Origin: Meghimatium bilineatum
Taxonomy: Eukaryota > Mollusca > Gastropoda > Stylommatophora > Philomycidae
Assembly: GCA_034231615.1 (NCBI GenBank)
Contig: CM067298.1
Span: 63,394,387 to 63,458,386 of the forward strand
DNA: 64,000 nt
Direction: 5' to 3'
A program made the translations under genes and the position numbers. Below, one piece after another: positions 11,095 through 23,448 of this stretch; positions within the stretch are counted from its first letter, which is position 1; each line of letters opens with the position of its first letter. The notes under the pieces are model-generated. The model was not told the DNA's origin and searched no databases. It saw only the letters and a list, made by a program, of their open reading frames with translations.

Positions 11095-11609
11095 AGTCAG
11101 ATCATTGGTCAATTAACACCTTTACTAAGAAACAAAGATATTACACTAGAAACAAAAAAAGCGCTTTTCAACACCATTTTCTTACCAACATTGTGTTATC
11201 AGTATCAAACTTGGACATTCGATTCTAGAACAATACATAAGATTAACACCACTGAAATGAAATGTGTGAGACGTATGATTGGAGTTAGCTTGAGAGACAA
11301 ACTCAGGAATGAAGCACTAAGGAAACAATTAGGGATCAAGTCAACAATAGAACACACCCAGAAACAACAAGTTAAATGGTTCGGCCACATAACCAGACAG
11401 AAAGAGCAAAGTATTATCCAAAACACACTTAACAAACGATACGTAAACAGTCGACCTATTGGACGCCCACGTAAAAGGTGGATAGATAGTGTATTAGAAG
11501 ACTCTCGGAAATATAACAGCAGAAGAGGCAAATAGAAGGGCAAAAGACCGTATATTGACTCTCCCCTCAACACCGAAAAGTACATGAGGACAGAAAGAAG
11601 AAGAAGAAA
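11095..11609 (+). pseudogene. LINE ORF2 C-terminus, (GAA)n-tailed family, copy 1
   Basis: The frame 11086-11535 (149 aa) matches the copies at 23.5-24.1 kb and 38.1-38.9 kb nearly residue for residue (QIIGQLTPLLRNKDITLETK, then EMKCVRRMIGVSLRDK and VKWFGHITRQ). This is the post-RT region of a CR1/RTE-like LINE. Homology to the family begins abruptly at about 11095, consistent with 5' truncation. A frameshift lies near 11500. The 3' end, GGACAGAAAGAAGAAGAAG at about 11590-11609, is the family tail. The antisense frame 11205-11585 is a shadow. Confidence 0.8.
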
Positions 11610-12198
11610 TACTTTTCATAAAAGACGACTGAGGATGCTTGGTTTTGAGTTGCTGTCTCATTCGATTTAAGTCAAATCTTCATTAAAAGTCATATAAACA
11701 AGAGCATATAATGCTATCAACAATATATGTATACTTTCTTATTGTTCTGCATTCGTTCTTAAAATAATGCAAGTTAACATGATTTAGTCAGGAGAATGGA
11801 ATGATTTGTTTCATGGTTTACAGCTTAGCTGTGATAACTTTGGTTTTTCGTGTTGATACTTCCTACTTAAGAATGCTTTTTATTTGATTTAGTTAACTGT
11901 AGACCATGTCACAACTTATTCATTCTTTCAGGCTACGTTGTGTAAGTCTGCAGGAGTTTAAGAATAATATCATAAAGGAAAGATGCATCTCCCAGTCATG
12001 AAATAATATAATGTTGTCAGATAGAGGCAATAACAGTTACTATATCTGGGGCAGTAATATAGCGTGTATCAAGTGGCTATCATCATGTGTACATAACATG
12101 ACCATGCTTTACAAGGTTAAAACAGAAGCTATCTGCCAGAATTGAGCGAACATGCTATAGCTGTATAAAATAATATCAACACTTTCATGTTATTGACC
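11610..12198. other. AT-rich stretch, nothing recognised
   Basis: I see no gene, element end or tandem repeat here. Confidence 0.5.
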
Positions 12199-12300
12199 AG
12201 ACGCATGGTCATGACGGGTAGTGAACGAGCTGACAGACTTACGAGCATGAACACTGTAAGGGAATATACACCATCGGACAGTACTAACATAGGCAATGTT
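12199..12300 (+). pseudogene. Possible RNase H end of an I/Jockey-type LINE
   Basis: The text SERADRLTSMNTV in the frame 12187-12429 resembles the last catalytic segment of LINE RNase H (G-HVG--GNERAD-LAS), as in the element at 99-2243. Only about 30 residues align. It could be chance, but the ERAD core with correct surroundings argues for a relic. Confidence 0.45.
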
Positions 12301-12845
12301 ACAAGAAAGTATGTCCGTTCAGAGAATGTATATTATTGTTGTTGGATTATTGTCAGATACAAAAAAATACGAAATATTAGGGTAAAGGTTAGGGTTACCC
12401 AAAAGGACACGCTTAACCACTGCAGCTAAAGAAATCAAAACGTTGCTGCAACCATGAACCACTACACGCCGATGTATTTACTAAGACAATAATCCAAATA
12501 CTTATTTCGATGTGTAATGATGCATGACTATCGTCAGTGTAGAAGACATCCGTACAGAAAGTTCACAAGCCTTCATTCGTTACTTTTTATTATTACTGTC
12601 ATGGATTTCATTGGTCATTATTTATAAACTTGATTTTCCTTGGCTGTTTTTGGCTTGTGATTCGAAGTATATAAATAGTGAAACATGAAACTCACGACAA
12701 TAATACGATACGAAACGAATTAAGGCTTGTTTACTTTTGATAAAGATGTATTCTATACTGCAGACGGTTATAGCTGAAGGTAACCTTCGCTTATTACTTA
12801 TAACAGTAACGTGCATATTTTTAGTAAATTTGTGTGTGTTTGCTA
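12301..12845. other. Stretch without a gene
   Basis: A single TTAGGG-containing patch near 12380 is not a telomeric array. Nothing else is recognised. Confidence 0.45.
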
Positions 12846-13060
12846 CAAAATATGTTCCAATACTTTTAATGTGTTTTGTTACTAATCATTTTCCAATATT
12901 ATTACTGTGTTTTGTTGATAAATATTTTTCAATAATTTGAATCTTTTATTAATAAACATTTTCCAATACGTTCAATTTGTTTTATTACTAATTTTTTTCA
13001 AATACGTTGAATATGTTTTGTTACTAAACATGTTCCAATATTTCTAATGTGTTTTATTAT
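12846..13060. repeat. Degenerate minisatellite, unit about 36-39 bp
   Basis: About six imperfect copies of a unit containing TGTTTTGTTACTAA followed by CATTTTCCAATA. The copies vary in length and sequence, so this is an older array than those at 24, 26 and 28 kb. Confidence 0.6.
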
Positions 13061-14239
13061 TTTTAAAAAACCTCCCATACTTTTATGTGTATCTGTTTTA
13101 AAATTAATTGTCTCACTTTATATTGCGTTTACATTTCGTGTTTACTGCATCCGCTTTTGACAAAGTTTTACGACAATCCTTTCTGTTACCACATAAGTAG
13201 ATGTCGTTAAACATTATGCTTTCTTTCATTAGATTATAGACTTCTCATTTCGGCATTCTCCCTTTATCAGAATGTATATAGCAATACAATTATTGATAAA
13301 GTCGTGCGAGCTAATATCAATATGTTATTGTGAAACATGAACAAATATAAACTAATACAATATTGAAAATAAGAGAAATGAACATAAATCTATGGAGGAC
13401 AAATACAGCTGACTCTAGTAGAAAAGAGGGAAATAAAAATGTCAAGGGAAGTATGATTAACGGAGGATCAATTAAACGTATTATAAATAGCCATAAATGT
13501 TGGTTTATGAACAAACACGGGATGTGAGGTCATGCTCTGTGTCGGAGTGGTAAATATAACGTTTCGGACGTAAAGGTATTAGTTTAAAACCTCCTCGCTG
13601 GTAAGTGTCCATCGGGGCTGTTCAGAAAGCAAAGGCAACGTAGTGACCGCAGCTATATTGCATAGAATGTAACTACACCCAACGAAATGTTGGCATGATT
13701 GCTACGTTCTGAAAATGAGATGTTACCTGTTTAATATGTATGAGAGAATGATACCGTGTACAATATAGTAGTGAGGTATTTACAATGGGAGACATATTCC
13801 AGCCATGAAACACAGAAAACCAAATACGGTCACCATACATTTCAATGGTTGTTGCCATCGTTGTGCCCTTGATATCCAGAAGATGCGCCAATGATGATAG
13901 ATCTAGATGCGCAATTGATAATGGTTTTTATTTTAATTTGGTACCCTTAAGCCTGTGTGACTGAAGTCCAATCATTCATTTATTTAAATTTTGGTTGGTG
14001 TGGACCTCGCTTTATTCTACCCATATGTTTTCTGTAATAATTTGTTTCATCCCTTTCTTATTTTCCCACTTCCTTTTTAGAAATAAAAACAACCCTTTAA
14101 TATTACTTATGTACACCAATGTCATTATCACATTGAATACCCTACAGTTTAATTCTTCTTCTTCTCTTTTGTTCACTTGAAACATGTCTATATCTGTAAT
14201 TCTGTTTCCAGAATAAAACTCAATGTTTTTTGTAGTTCA
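13061..14239. other. AT-rich stretch without a gene
   Basis: No supported coding sequence. A tRNA-like segment inside it is listed separately. Short frames on both strands lack recognisable domains. Confidence 0.4.
13533..13601 (+). other. tRNA-like segment, probably SINE head
   Basis: An A-box-like GGAGTGGTAAATATAAC at about 13544-13560 is followed by GTTTCGGACGTAAAGG and a B-box-like AGTTTAAAACCTC. This is the layout of a tRNA-derived SINE head. It does not fold into a convincing functional tRNA because of the altered T-loop region. Confidence 0.35.
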
Positions 14240-14446
14240 CACAGTAGCCCATATAGTTTTGATTCCAGTTATTTCCTCTGACAAATATGACTGCCTCAGC
14301 GTTTCATACTCAGAACACTCTTGAAGTATATGTTTGACACTGTGCTGCTTGTCCAAATGAACACATGGCCTTGTTGTCAGTCTTGAACACTGTGCACATG
14401 TGACTGATGAGTCGAGTGTGTTCCGTTCTGAGGTGTAGAATTCCAA
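14240..14446 (-). pseudogene. C-terminal zinc-binding tail of an RNase H-type LINE
   Basis: The minus-strand frame carries CAQC, then SVKHILQECSEYETLRQSYL. A C-x2-C ... H-I/L-L-x2-C-x7-R pattern after RNase H is characteristic of I/Jockey-type ORF2 C termini. Only this end is present. The parent element class is shared with 39085-39345 but the sequence is different, so at least two such families occur in the window. Confidence 0.6.
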
Positions 14447-14840
14447 TTTGCTCTTACTGTGTAATAATGTCTGCTTTATAATGATTCTGTGATAAGTACT
14501 ATGGTTTTCCGTGTTTTTTCACTATTTGCTTTTTGTATTCTTGACGAAGACCTTACGGTTGAAAAGTTGAACATGCCTTGCATGCGTATTGTTATTTGTA
14601 TATTTCTGTCTATATATCTCATAGTCGGATAGTATGTTGGTGATTGCTAATTTAAAAAGAAAACTTGTGTTCTACGTCAGTACTATAAGGTATATATGAG
14701 TTTATACAATATTATACATAGATATAAAAAAATATAGATCTTTTAAATAAATGAAATACTCGACTAAATACGTTATATGACATGTCGATGACAACACATT
14801 TGTTAGGAAACAAAATATAACAATAATAATAATAATAATA
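14447..14840. other. AT-rich stretch with (AAT)n
   Basis: TTGACGAAGACCTTACGG at about 14541, followed by TTGAAAAGTTGAAC, resembles the Penelope-like 3' motif seen near 8.0 and 35.0 kb. (AAT)n at 14819-14840 directly abuts the 3' end of the next LINE relic and is likely its tail. Confidence 0.35.
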
Positions 14841-15068
14841 AGCAAGTGACGTATTCTTTCTAGACGTTGTCTTTGCAATTGATGTCCAAAACCCGATTAT
14901 ATCCTGTGCCAATATGTCTGCCTCCTGCAATTATCTCTTCATACACTATTTGATGTCAGCTATCCATCTCCTTCTCGTCTACCTTTTCTTCTACTTCTCG
15001 GAATTATGCCCTCTAATATGCATATTTCAATGCCATTGTGTCTTTTTATATATCCGAAATATTTCAGG
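14841..15068 (-). pseudogene. LINE ORF2 C-terminal relic, same family as 9.2-9.4 kb
   Basis: The minus strand reads LKYFGYIKRHNGIEICILEG and then a basic RRKGRRE stretch. It is frameshifted and ends with TSIAKTTSRKNTSL just before the (ATT)n tail. It shares a 3'-terminal CTAGAAAGAATACGTCAC with the copy at 9201-9440. Confidence 0.65.
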
Positions 15069-17449
15069 TTATACTAATAATAATAATACTAGTAATAGTA
15101 ATAGAAAATGAGATGTATAATAATAATAAAATACATGACTACTCAAGAGCCAAAGGCATTTTTGTCGCTATTGTAGCATAATGGTACAAGATTTCCAGCA
15201 AGATGTAACCCAGAGAAATCGGATGCGCTGTGTCGGCGCTTTATTTGCGTCAATGCCCAACACATCCAATTTTGACGCATTTTTGCAGATATAGAAGTAA
15301 AACATATATAAACGATTGGTACTGTTTTGAAACCTGCAAGGAATACTGATAGGTGGATAATCGGGAAACAAAAGTAATTTAAAATGGAATACCTTGAAAA
15401 AAAGACATAAAATGGTTCAAATTGGTTGTTGAGGATCTATTGTATACAGGTAGTTGAAAGAATAAATTAACTAACTCATGATGTGTCCATCTATATTCAT
15501 ACGCCCATATGTTGTCAGGGTTGTAGTTGTATTATGTTGAATGCATCATCACACAGTTATGCAACGATTTATGTCCTCAAAGATACAGATGGGTGTGTGA
15601 ATACGCTCTGACTGGTCCATTCTCTGATGTTGTCTGCCCACTATTTCCTTTCTTTTTCTGCTTCTTCCACCACCAGATATTTCATGAATGGTATTTGCTT
15701 TAATAATGAATAATATTGGCTTAAATGCTAAACTAAGCACTTTCAAATTGTGATTCTCGTGCAGCTTCGCGCCTCTGTACTGTATTTCTTACTTTTACAT
15801 TTGTCTAATAAAATGTATAGTAAATGTACAAAATTTGTCTAGAATACTAGTGTTCGAAAGCTCTCCATGTCTGCAGTGAGTGGCCAACACGTACATACAT
15901 AAAGCATACGAGAACTGACATGTGAGCTGTCAATATGTAAATATGTATATATAAATGTATATTTTCCTAGCTCTGTACATTGGGGTTATATATATACTTC
16001 TCGAAAACAGAAGTCAAATTGACGGTATTCGGATCCTTTATAGTTTGGCTCAATTGCCAACCAATGGCGCTCATCGACATTCTTAAAAGTACTCATATTT
16101 TCCTGCACAGCTGACCAATGATTGGTTAATCATTTATCTCTGACAGGTGTACAAAAAAATCAAACAACTTCAAACAAATCCATAGGCCTAGAAAATATTT
16201 TTGTACATATCGATCACAGTTTACTGTGTTTTACTAGGCTCACTATTCCTTCTCCTTGCTCTTTGCTGATGTCATATATATTTCTGTCTGTGAACGAATC
16301 GCATAATACTATTTATATCTGCGTTTCTATTGTATCACTAAATTCTAATCGATTGGGAGTTGAATCCTTAGGTAAACAGTGAGATCATTACGTTCTGGAA
16401 AGAATAAATAGTATGGCACACATTAGAGTACGCAACTTTTATAAAGCTATACGTGTACGCCTTTTTTGTGTGTGTTCGGAATAACTCAGTTCGTACGAGC
16501 GCGAAATATATTATGGGAGGGAGTGTGGTGGTGGATGTTTGATCTAAGATATGTTTTATTTTAATTATCATTTGGTTAATATGTAGAAACTGAAATATAT
16601 CAAAGTCATCGCTATATTGTAAGATGAATATTTGCATATATTCAATTTTCTTTTTTGTTTTATTCTCTCCTCGGTAGCGCCGGACATTGCTTCTAGTGAA
16701 ATATATATTCGTTGAAATTGAAAAACAATCTTAACAAAAGTGAGATAATGTTATTGTCAAAATCTCCATATCACTTACCGGAGTGCGAACATTCAGTTTT
16801 AGAGAAAGAAAATTTTAAAAAACTTTTAAAGGAATAGATAATTGACGTCACTGTACTCGGGATTCACCATATGTAATTCGCCCTTTCATAATAGAGTATC
16901 GCTAAGTGTTCCGACAGTAGAGCTCAGAGAGAGTCTTATTGTACAGCAGCTCAAGAAATAATCCTCATGGACCTCCGAAAATACGCAGATCTAAAGAAGA
17001 CGTCACCATGTCAATTTGTAATCCGGGACTTCGTAAACACAAGAATACTTTGTGTACACAGTGAGGGATTAATCATTTTAAGAGCAGAATCACCCCACTT
17101 GTAACATAATGCAGTCTATGTGGTTATATTAGGGAGTCTTAACTTCGCATCTTATTGTGATTATACGGTCTGGCACTAAATATGGTGTTTATTGTAAGTG
17201 CAATATTTGCGAGAAGAGGAGATATGTGCTTATAACGTACCATATGTGTGTTGTGTCACGAATGCCGTAGTGTATATGGTGTCTTTTAGTCTGTAACACT
17301 GGGATTGATTGATTTAGCCATGTAATAGATGTTTTTTTTTGTCCCTTAAGGAGCTGAGATGAATGTGTGTAGATAGTTCATGAATATATCGTCACGCATG
17401 CAAACACACGCACATATAATAGCAGTCGCTTGTGAGGCAATTCCCCCAC
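15069..17449. other. Long AT-rich stretch, no gene
   Basis: Short (AAT)n-like tracts lie at 15070-15130. At about 16665-16710, CTCCTCGGTAGCGCCGGACA followed by TTGCTTCTAGTGAAATATATA resembles 21468-21523 (CCTCGGGCAATGTCGGCTAT, TGCTTTTAGT, then (TA)n). This looks like a shared retroposon 3' end followed by TA repeats, but it is weak. Confidence 0.35.
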
Positions 17450-17925
17450 ATAATTCACATACCTAGGAAGCAATATAACAAAAGACGGCAGGACCAGCAT
17501 AGAAATACAGAATAGATGTAGTAAAGCATACCAAGGCCTTGGGCAAATAACACCAATCTTCAGAAACAAAAAATATAGATTTAAACACTATTCAAAACAA
17601 TTATTATACCAACGATGTGTTACCAATGCCAAACATGGACAACGACAGCACAAGATATACGTAAACTAGTGACAACTGAAATGCCATGCTTACGCAGAAT
17701 CCTACGAATATCAATAAGAGACAGTGAGAAAGGAAGACATTAGACAAAGAACCGGCTCTACTCCATTCTTGGAATATATTAAGAGACAACAGATACAATT
17801 TTTTGCACACATCAGCAGACTACCATCAGACAGCATTCCACAGCAAGCTATGCTACACAGATACAGTGAATGTAGACCTAAAGGCAGACCACCAAAAACG
17901 ATAAACCACTGAAATAAAAGTGGCG
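17450..17925 (+). pseudogene. LINE reverse transcriptase C-terminal part, degraded
   Basis: The plus strand reads YLGSNITKDGRTSIEIQNRC then a QITPIFRNK segment, the F-YLGS motif and thumb region of CR1/RTE-like LINEs. A frameshifted continuation at 17724-17912 reads FLEYIKRQQIQFFAHISRLP then RPKGRPPK. The order and spacing match the (GAA)n-tailed family, but the sequence is clearly divergent. Multiple frame breaks show it is dead. Minus-strand frames at 17604-17950 are shadows. Confidence 0.7.
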
Positions 17926-18729
17926 ACAAATTACACTTTATACTCAGCACACACGAGGGCCATCACCAAAAAAATCTTCTACCCCTGACGCTGAAAGGCA
18001 ACACAGGGTTTAGCGAATATATAGATAGCCCTTGAGGCAAGCGGGTCCAGGACTACTAGTTCATGGTGCAAAGGATAGGGCCACTATCTTCTTTCAGGCA
18101 TGTCGACAGATAACTAAGGGAAGTGTTGGGATGAACTTTCAACCTGTCACCTGTGAAAATAGCATTGTCACGTTTATGTCTTGCCTCAAAGTCTTACTTT
18201 TGTCGTCTGTTAAATGGTCCTGTAGGAAAATGACAGTGAGTTAACCTCTGTCCTTTTTATGGGAAATTCCTTGTTTAAAGGGAATGCTAGATGCTAGAAT
18301 AGTTAATCTTAGTCAAATGCAGATTTATAGACTTGACATGATATATAATGAAGCGATGCATATCGTTCTTGAATGCTCCAGAGACACCAAAATAATGGCA
18401 ATGCCCATCTTGCTAGATCATATGCTATGATGCAAAGAGTGGATATCTGCCATTCTTGTTCATACCCGCACATCAGTGGCTGACAACAACCATTCACTAG
18501 AGACAACAGGTATGAAGGAAGGATGATGAACTAGTTGGCATGGATGTATATGCTTCATTCCTGACAGGAAGTGTGGTTCTAGGATATGACCACACTGGAA
18601 TGTCTCCCTTCGGGGAGTAAACATGCATCGCTAGACCCCGCCTAATATAATAATGCCCTTAGGACAGAAAGCAAGATGTATTTGAGTGTCACTTCGGTGA
18701 TTCATCTGAGGACATTTGATTTTGTTAGA
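17926..18729. other. Stretch of unassigned sequence
   Basis: It is less AT-rich than its surroundings and has no domain I recognise. It could hold diverged upstream parts of the LINE that is clear from 18730 on. Confidence 0.35.
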
Positions 18730-19830
18730 CATGCGATATATTATTAAGTTCCATGAGGGCATGATGGTCCTTGTTAACTGTGATGGAGTGTCATCACCAG
18801 CCTTTCCTGTAACACATGGGTCAAACAAGGATGCGGTCTAGCTCCTTGACCGCCATGTATTTTCTGCCATGCTGACAGACGCATCAAGATCAAGTGACGT
18901 AAGAGGAATACAAATACGATATAGAACAGAAAATAAACGTTGCCACCATCGGCGTTTGCAAGTCAAAATTGTGAGAGACAATGGTCAGGTCAACAATGTT
19001 GCAGATTACTGCGCTAGGTATGCTGATTCTGCAGACAGTATGCATGCCACTCTAATATAATTTGCCGAAGCATGCAACAACTTTTGTTTCACCATGAATA
19101 CAAATAAAAACTGAGATCATATTTAAACTCACATCAAACAAACCACAATTAAATCCCCATATAAGGATTACAGAAGAGCTTCAAATAGTCAATAATTTCG
19201 TCTAACTGGGCAGCACTCTCACACAATTTAAACATCGACACTGATAACAACATAAAGCGAAAGCTAGTGCCACATTTGGAAGACTGCGAAAAAACGTATA
19301 TGAAAGAAGAGGAATAACAACTAATACCAAAACCATAGTTTACACAGGCAGCAGTAGTAAGTAACATCACACCTTTACACCGTTGAAACATGGATATTAT
19401 ATACCAGACAGCAAGAAGACTCAACCACTTCTACCTAATCTGCCTTCGTAAAATACTAAACATCCATTTGTGTGATAAAATATCAGACAGTGAAGTACTG
19501 ATGAACTCTAAGTCTGTAAGCATACATATAATATTGATGAAGGAGTAGATACGATGGGCAGGACACATGGTCCGCATGAAAGATTAGCTTCTGCCAAAGA
19601 AGTTGTTATAGGAAAAACTGAAGAATGACTCCCGAAAGGCAGGAGGACAGAAGAATCGTTTTAAAGACACTCTTAAGATATTGACTCACTTCAAAATAGA
19701 CACATAATCATAGGCGACTCTTGCACACGACAAATCCGACTGGCGTCGCAGAATCAAATGGTGCAGCAGCTGCAAAGAATCTCAGACACGATGATGCACA
19801 GCAAAAACGAGCTAAAAGAATGGCAAGAGC
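18730..19830 (+). pseudogene. Degraded LINE: reverse transcriptase to C-terminal tail
   Basis: In several broken frames the order is that of one LINE ORF2. A KFHEGMM palm segment comes first. An AFPVTHG / KQGCGLAP-like stretch spans 18795-18850. MLTDASRSSDVRGIQIRYRT lies at 18869-18930. The catalytic box region is altered (VADYCARYADSAD where FADDCAL is expected). A YLGSTL-like region is near 19200, LRKILNIHLCDKISDSEVL at about 19445-19500, then RWAGHMVRMKD and a KKLLY tail. The second catalytic aspartate appears lost (ADY), so it is enzymatically dead even apart from stops. Confidence 0.75.
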
Positions 19831-20372
19831 TGATCAATGGCCACATACTTCTTCCACATATACCAACAATGTGGTAGACAGTTCCAAGCACGCATATGAT
19901 TCATCAGTCACAGTGGGGTACACAACATACATGATTTTCATCATTATCGCAGTTGCGCTAAATGGTCAACTTGAGCTTTGATAGACTACCAGTGTCATGT
20001 GCTAGACAGATGAAGTGATTATTTCATCATCATATAATAATGTTCAAGCCCAAACTATGATCACACCAGTTTTAGATGTGTAGTATTGCATATCTCTGGT
20101 GTTTGCAGAGATAACTGAAAGCCTGATACTCGCATAAAAAGTCCCTAGCTATATTTGAGATATATATACTCAGAACTAGCTACATGTGTGTCTATTTTAT
20201 CCTTTTTCTCAGCACGTTTTTTTCTGTAGTTCTGAGATTTTATTCTTATCAGCAATGTCATCACATTCGCTAGTATTGCTGCGCTACATATGACTATTTA
20301 AAGCTATGTACTTCCAGAATAGGGCACCCACATGGAATTAATTTTATGGTTAATGGAGTGCTTCTTCCATAC

Positions 20373-20374
<2 letters not shown>

Positions 20375-20424
<50 letters not shown>

Positions 20425-20458
20425 CGTTTGTGTGTGTGTGCGTGTTTATGTGTGTGTG
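20375..20458. repeat. Compound microsatellite (TA)n-(TG)n
   Basis: An uninterrupted TA run at 20375-20419 is followed by TG/CG-rich text to 20458. Overlapping frames on both strands encode only YIYIYI and HTHKHAH-type repeats and are artefacts. Confidence 0.95.
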
Positions 20459-21011
20459 CGTCCAAACTCCGGAGCTCGGAATCTATGTCTGTCACTATAG
20501 AATTGTGTAGTACGTGACGTATAGAAATGCAGTTTTGTCATCGTGATAAAACAGTTAAAGTAAACGGCACTGTCGCTAACAGAAAATCGGATTACAGTCC
20601 AGCTGTACGGCAAAGGCTGACCAGTGATACGATTGGTTAGCCTTATACCACTGACCAATTCTCGAAGGTCAAACTAATAATTATAATAATATAGGTCTAG
20701 ACGGCAGAATTATATATTTATGTATCCATCAATGTCTACACTGTTGTAACATGTCTGGTATTCTTTCTCATTGCGTTTGTGATATTTTTAATAAAAATGA
20801 TTACATCAAATAGACTTACACTCAATATACGAGTGTAATATAATGTACTGTTAATATAAATAAACAGTTTTCAGGTTTTTATCGTCTTCAGTTTTTTTCT
20901 AAAGAGCCATTTGTGACTTACTTATTGACTCCCCCTCGTACTTTCACCGCCGATCGAAATACCATGCTTGTATCCATCTTACAATAACAGCTGCATCTAA
21001 ATTATGACCAC

Positions 21012-21035
21012 TATATATATATATATATATATATT
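21012..21035. repeat. (TA)n microsatellite
   Basis: About 12 TA units, uninterrupted. Confidence 0.95.
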
Positions 21036-21054
21036 TATACTCACATTTCTATAT

Positions 21055-21130
21055 AAGTCGTTTAGTGGTTGTATGAATTAGATTGTTGTTCTTTTGGTAG
21101 CATATTTTTGGGGGTTCGATCCAAGAGACG
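21055..21130 (+). other. tRNA-like SINE head candidate
   Basis: TAGTGGTTGTATGAATTAGA (A-box-like region) precedes an exact B-box core, GGTTCGATCC, at 21113-21122. The spacing of about 50 bp fits an internal pol III promoter. The rest does not make a credible functional tRNA. No second copy was found in the window. Confidence 0.4.
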
Positions 21131-21499
21131 GCGATTAAATCTGTTTAAATTCAATTTATAAACGGTTATGACAGTCTTTGTGGCGTTTCAAGAATCAATC
21201 GCATCAATTAAATTTTTTTTAAATAAACACGTTTGTGTTACTGTAAAAGTATTTGGTAAACATATGTAAGAAATTTTAACAACGCATTTCTCAACGTCAA
21301 CAGTTGTGCTCGTACATTCTGATGGATGTTACAAAAAAAGAAGTGTCAACAATAAAATATTGCTAATCAATGAAAGTACTTTAGATGGCGTTTTGATGTA
21401 ATTGGACAATGAGCTTTTATTTTTTATTAATCTATTAAATGTATACTATATTGTACTTATTCTCCCTCTTCCTCGGGCAATGTCGGCTATTGCTTTTAG

Positions 21500-21523
21500 T
21501 ATATATATATATATATATATATA
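21500..21523. repeat. (TA)n microsatellite at a possible retroposon 3' end
   Basis: About 12 TA units follow CTCGGGCAATGTCGGCTATT. Similar text precedes TA-rich sequence near 16.68 kb. Confidence 0.85.
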
Positions 21524-21574
21524 CATTAATTTTAAACTCGCATATGTTTATGACAAAGATATGCATATGAACTA

Positions 21575-22460
21575 GTGGCATACCGAGGGTGGTGCTGCCG
21601 CATCGGGTATCAAGGCTTGAGGTGCATCAAAATGCACCTCAAAATAATGAAAACTTTGAAATGGGATTTAAGTGCGTTTGCCGTGCCAACGTTGATGCCC
21701 CACACCGTTAAACAATAACATTTCTCCTTGTTAAGCACATTTATTTGGTATTTGGGTAATAACACATTTTTGGCACATTATTATAAAACATTAAATCTAT
21801 AATTAATTAATAAGTAGAACTAGTTTCTCTCGAAAGAAGACACCAACAATTCTAAAATTATATTTTAGCTTGTAAGAAAAAACGAAAAATAAGTTTCAGT
21901 TTCGATCGTCAATCCATTCAGTCGTACACTTAGCACTGTAAAAGTCCATCATAAGCAGTCTTTGAGTTCGATGACAAATCAAGTTTATTTCTAGCATCAA
22001 CGATTCTATCATAGATAACGATCAAACATTGAAATCAAGTTTTAAACTTTGGCAGGCACAATCAGGCTCGTGTTTCAGCGCATCATAAATTCCTATAACG
22101 TAACTATAACCAGTGAAGAAATCAGATAGTGAAAAAGTGTAAAAAGTGTTGTCTTTAGGTGCATTCTAGATATTAAAAAAAACGCATTAACTGTGAGCTA
22201 CTTTTAAGGAATTTAAAGAAAAGGACCAAATGCCTTTGGAATTACTTGCCTTCATTCAGAAACATTGAAAAATTTGCAAACAGAAAAGTGAATTTATAAT
22301 TTTAAATTAAAATTAATTTCTGTCTTTGTTAAAAGTGAATAAAATCTATGATAATAAATAACGTGTAAAATTTTACTCTGATGTAATTATTTTTTTTCCA
22401 TATCACATTTTGGGGGGTTGGGGGGGGGGCATCAAAACTTCATAGCACCACGCATCACTT
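21575..22460. mobile_element. Possible non-autonomous DNA transposon
   Basis: The left end AGTGGCATACCGAGGGTGGT and following GCATCAAAATGCACC are mirrored at the right end (GGCATCAAAACTTCATAGCA then CCACGCATCACTTG), giving loosely inverted ends with AGTG--GC--GGTGCT. The interior is AT-rich and non-coding. This end type reminds me of hAT-like MITEs. I found no reliable target duplication, and the right end abuts repeat R1. Confidence 0.35.
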
Positions 22461-22462
22461 GC

Positions 22463-22610
22463 GCATGCGAATGTGTCTGTGGGTCTCACCAATGGCTCAC
22501 TAGACAAACTAACGATGCAACAGAATCGTAAGGAATAACCTTAGTAGATGACATACCTTTATATTGAGGTTATCTTCTTATAGAAGCTTTATGGCCATCG
22601 TCTATACAAT
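22463..22610 (+). mobile_element. Dispersed repeat R1, copy 3 (5' 150 bp)
   Basis: It matches 2545-2700 in the same orientation: TGTGTCTGTGGGTCTCACCAATGGC at the start, and TATAGAAGCTTTATGG then CGTCTATACAAT at the end. It stops there, while copies 1 and 2 continue. Confidence 0.65.
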
Positions 22611-23448
22611 CCCGTAGTCGTAACCTTCGATAGCAGTTACCAAGTTGTTCTGACAGGCCGACGTTGTGCTTGAACTAGTTACGGGCACTTTGTTGGTGGG
22701 CAGAACAACACAGAAACATGTCACAAGGGCCAGAGTTGTGCCCTGATGTCGACGTCTGTTTCGGCAGCATTGGACTCGTAATACCATCGAGTCGAATGGC
22801 TGCTGGAACAGAGGGCGGAGTACTTATGGGAATGCCCCACGTGCTGTGAGGCCAGTTTTCTTATCAAGACTCAAGACTGCACTTATCCTAGGTACGCCAT
22901 TGATATGAACACCAGACATAACTTAACATTTTTGCAATTACAGATTCCATGAAGTTACATAAAGTATACCTTGCATTACAGCCGTTGTTGTTCATAAAAC
23001 CACACTTCGTATTTGTCAGACACATATGTCTTCGCGCTCCTTCTATTGATGTCAAAGCGTACATCCTATTGGTTCAACTGGCCTCCACATAAGAAACATG
23101 TATTATTCTGCTCATAAATGTGGAGTTTTAATAATGAAGACGGAGATTCGAACGTTTTCTATGCACTGTTGTTGTTGTTTTTGTGCGTCACTTAGGTAAT
23201 CTAACTTTGATTTGTTAAAATCACGTTGCTAATGACGCGATATTGTGTGAATAAAATCATGCTCCTTTCTTTGGCTTTACGTAGCACGGAAACCATGTTG
23301 CCGATAACATGCAAACACAATGTGAACTAAAAAACTGTACTATTATTATATAATATAAGTAGATATGTAATTGTGCACAGTTTCAATGTGGCACGCCTTA
23401 TAGTTTTTAAAATATTTTAATGAAAAGCTTGCTAACAAACTACTTCTT
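22611..23448. other. Unassigned stretch
   Basis: A moderately GC-rich patch at 22611-22880 includes a 61-codon minus-strand frame without a known domain. The rest is AT-rich with nothing recognised. Confidence 0.4.

Larger units (their letters stand above)
19831..21574. other. AT-rich stretch with microsatellites
   Basis: No gene is supported. It holds TA tracts at 20375, 21012 and 21500, and a tRNA-like segment at 21055, all listed separately. Confidence 0.45.

Noticed and set aside
11205-11585. Minus-strand hydrophobic frame of 126 codons
   Set aside because: Antisense shadow of the (GAA)n-tailed LINE. The equivalent shadows are at 23586-23849 (+) and 38597-38922 (-).
12378-12400. TTAGGG-containing patch as an interstitial telomere
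   Set aside because: Only one clean hexamer unit. No array.
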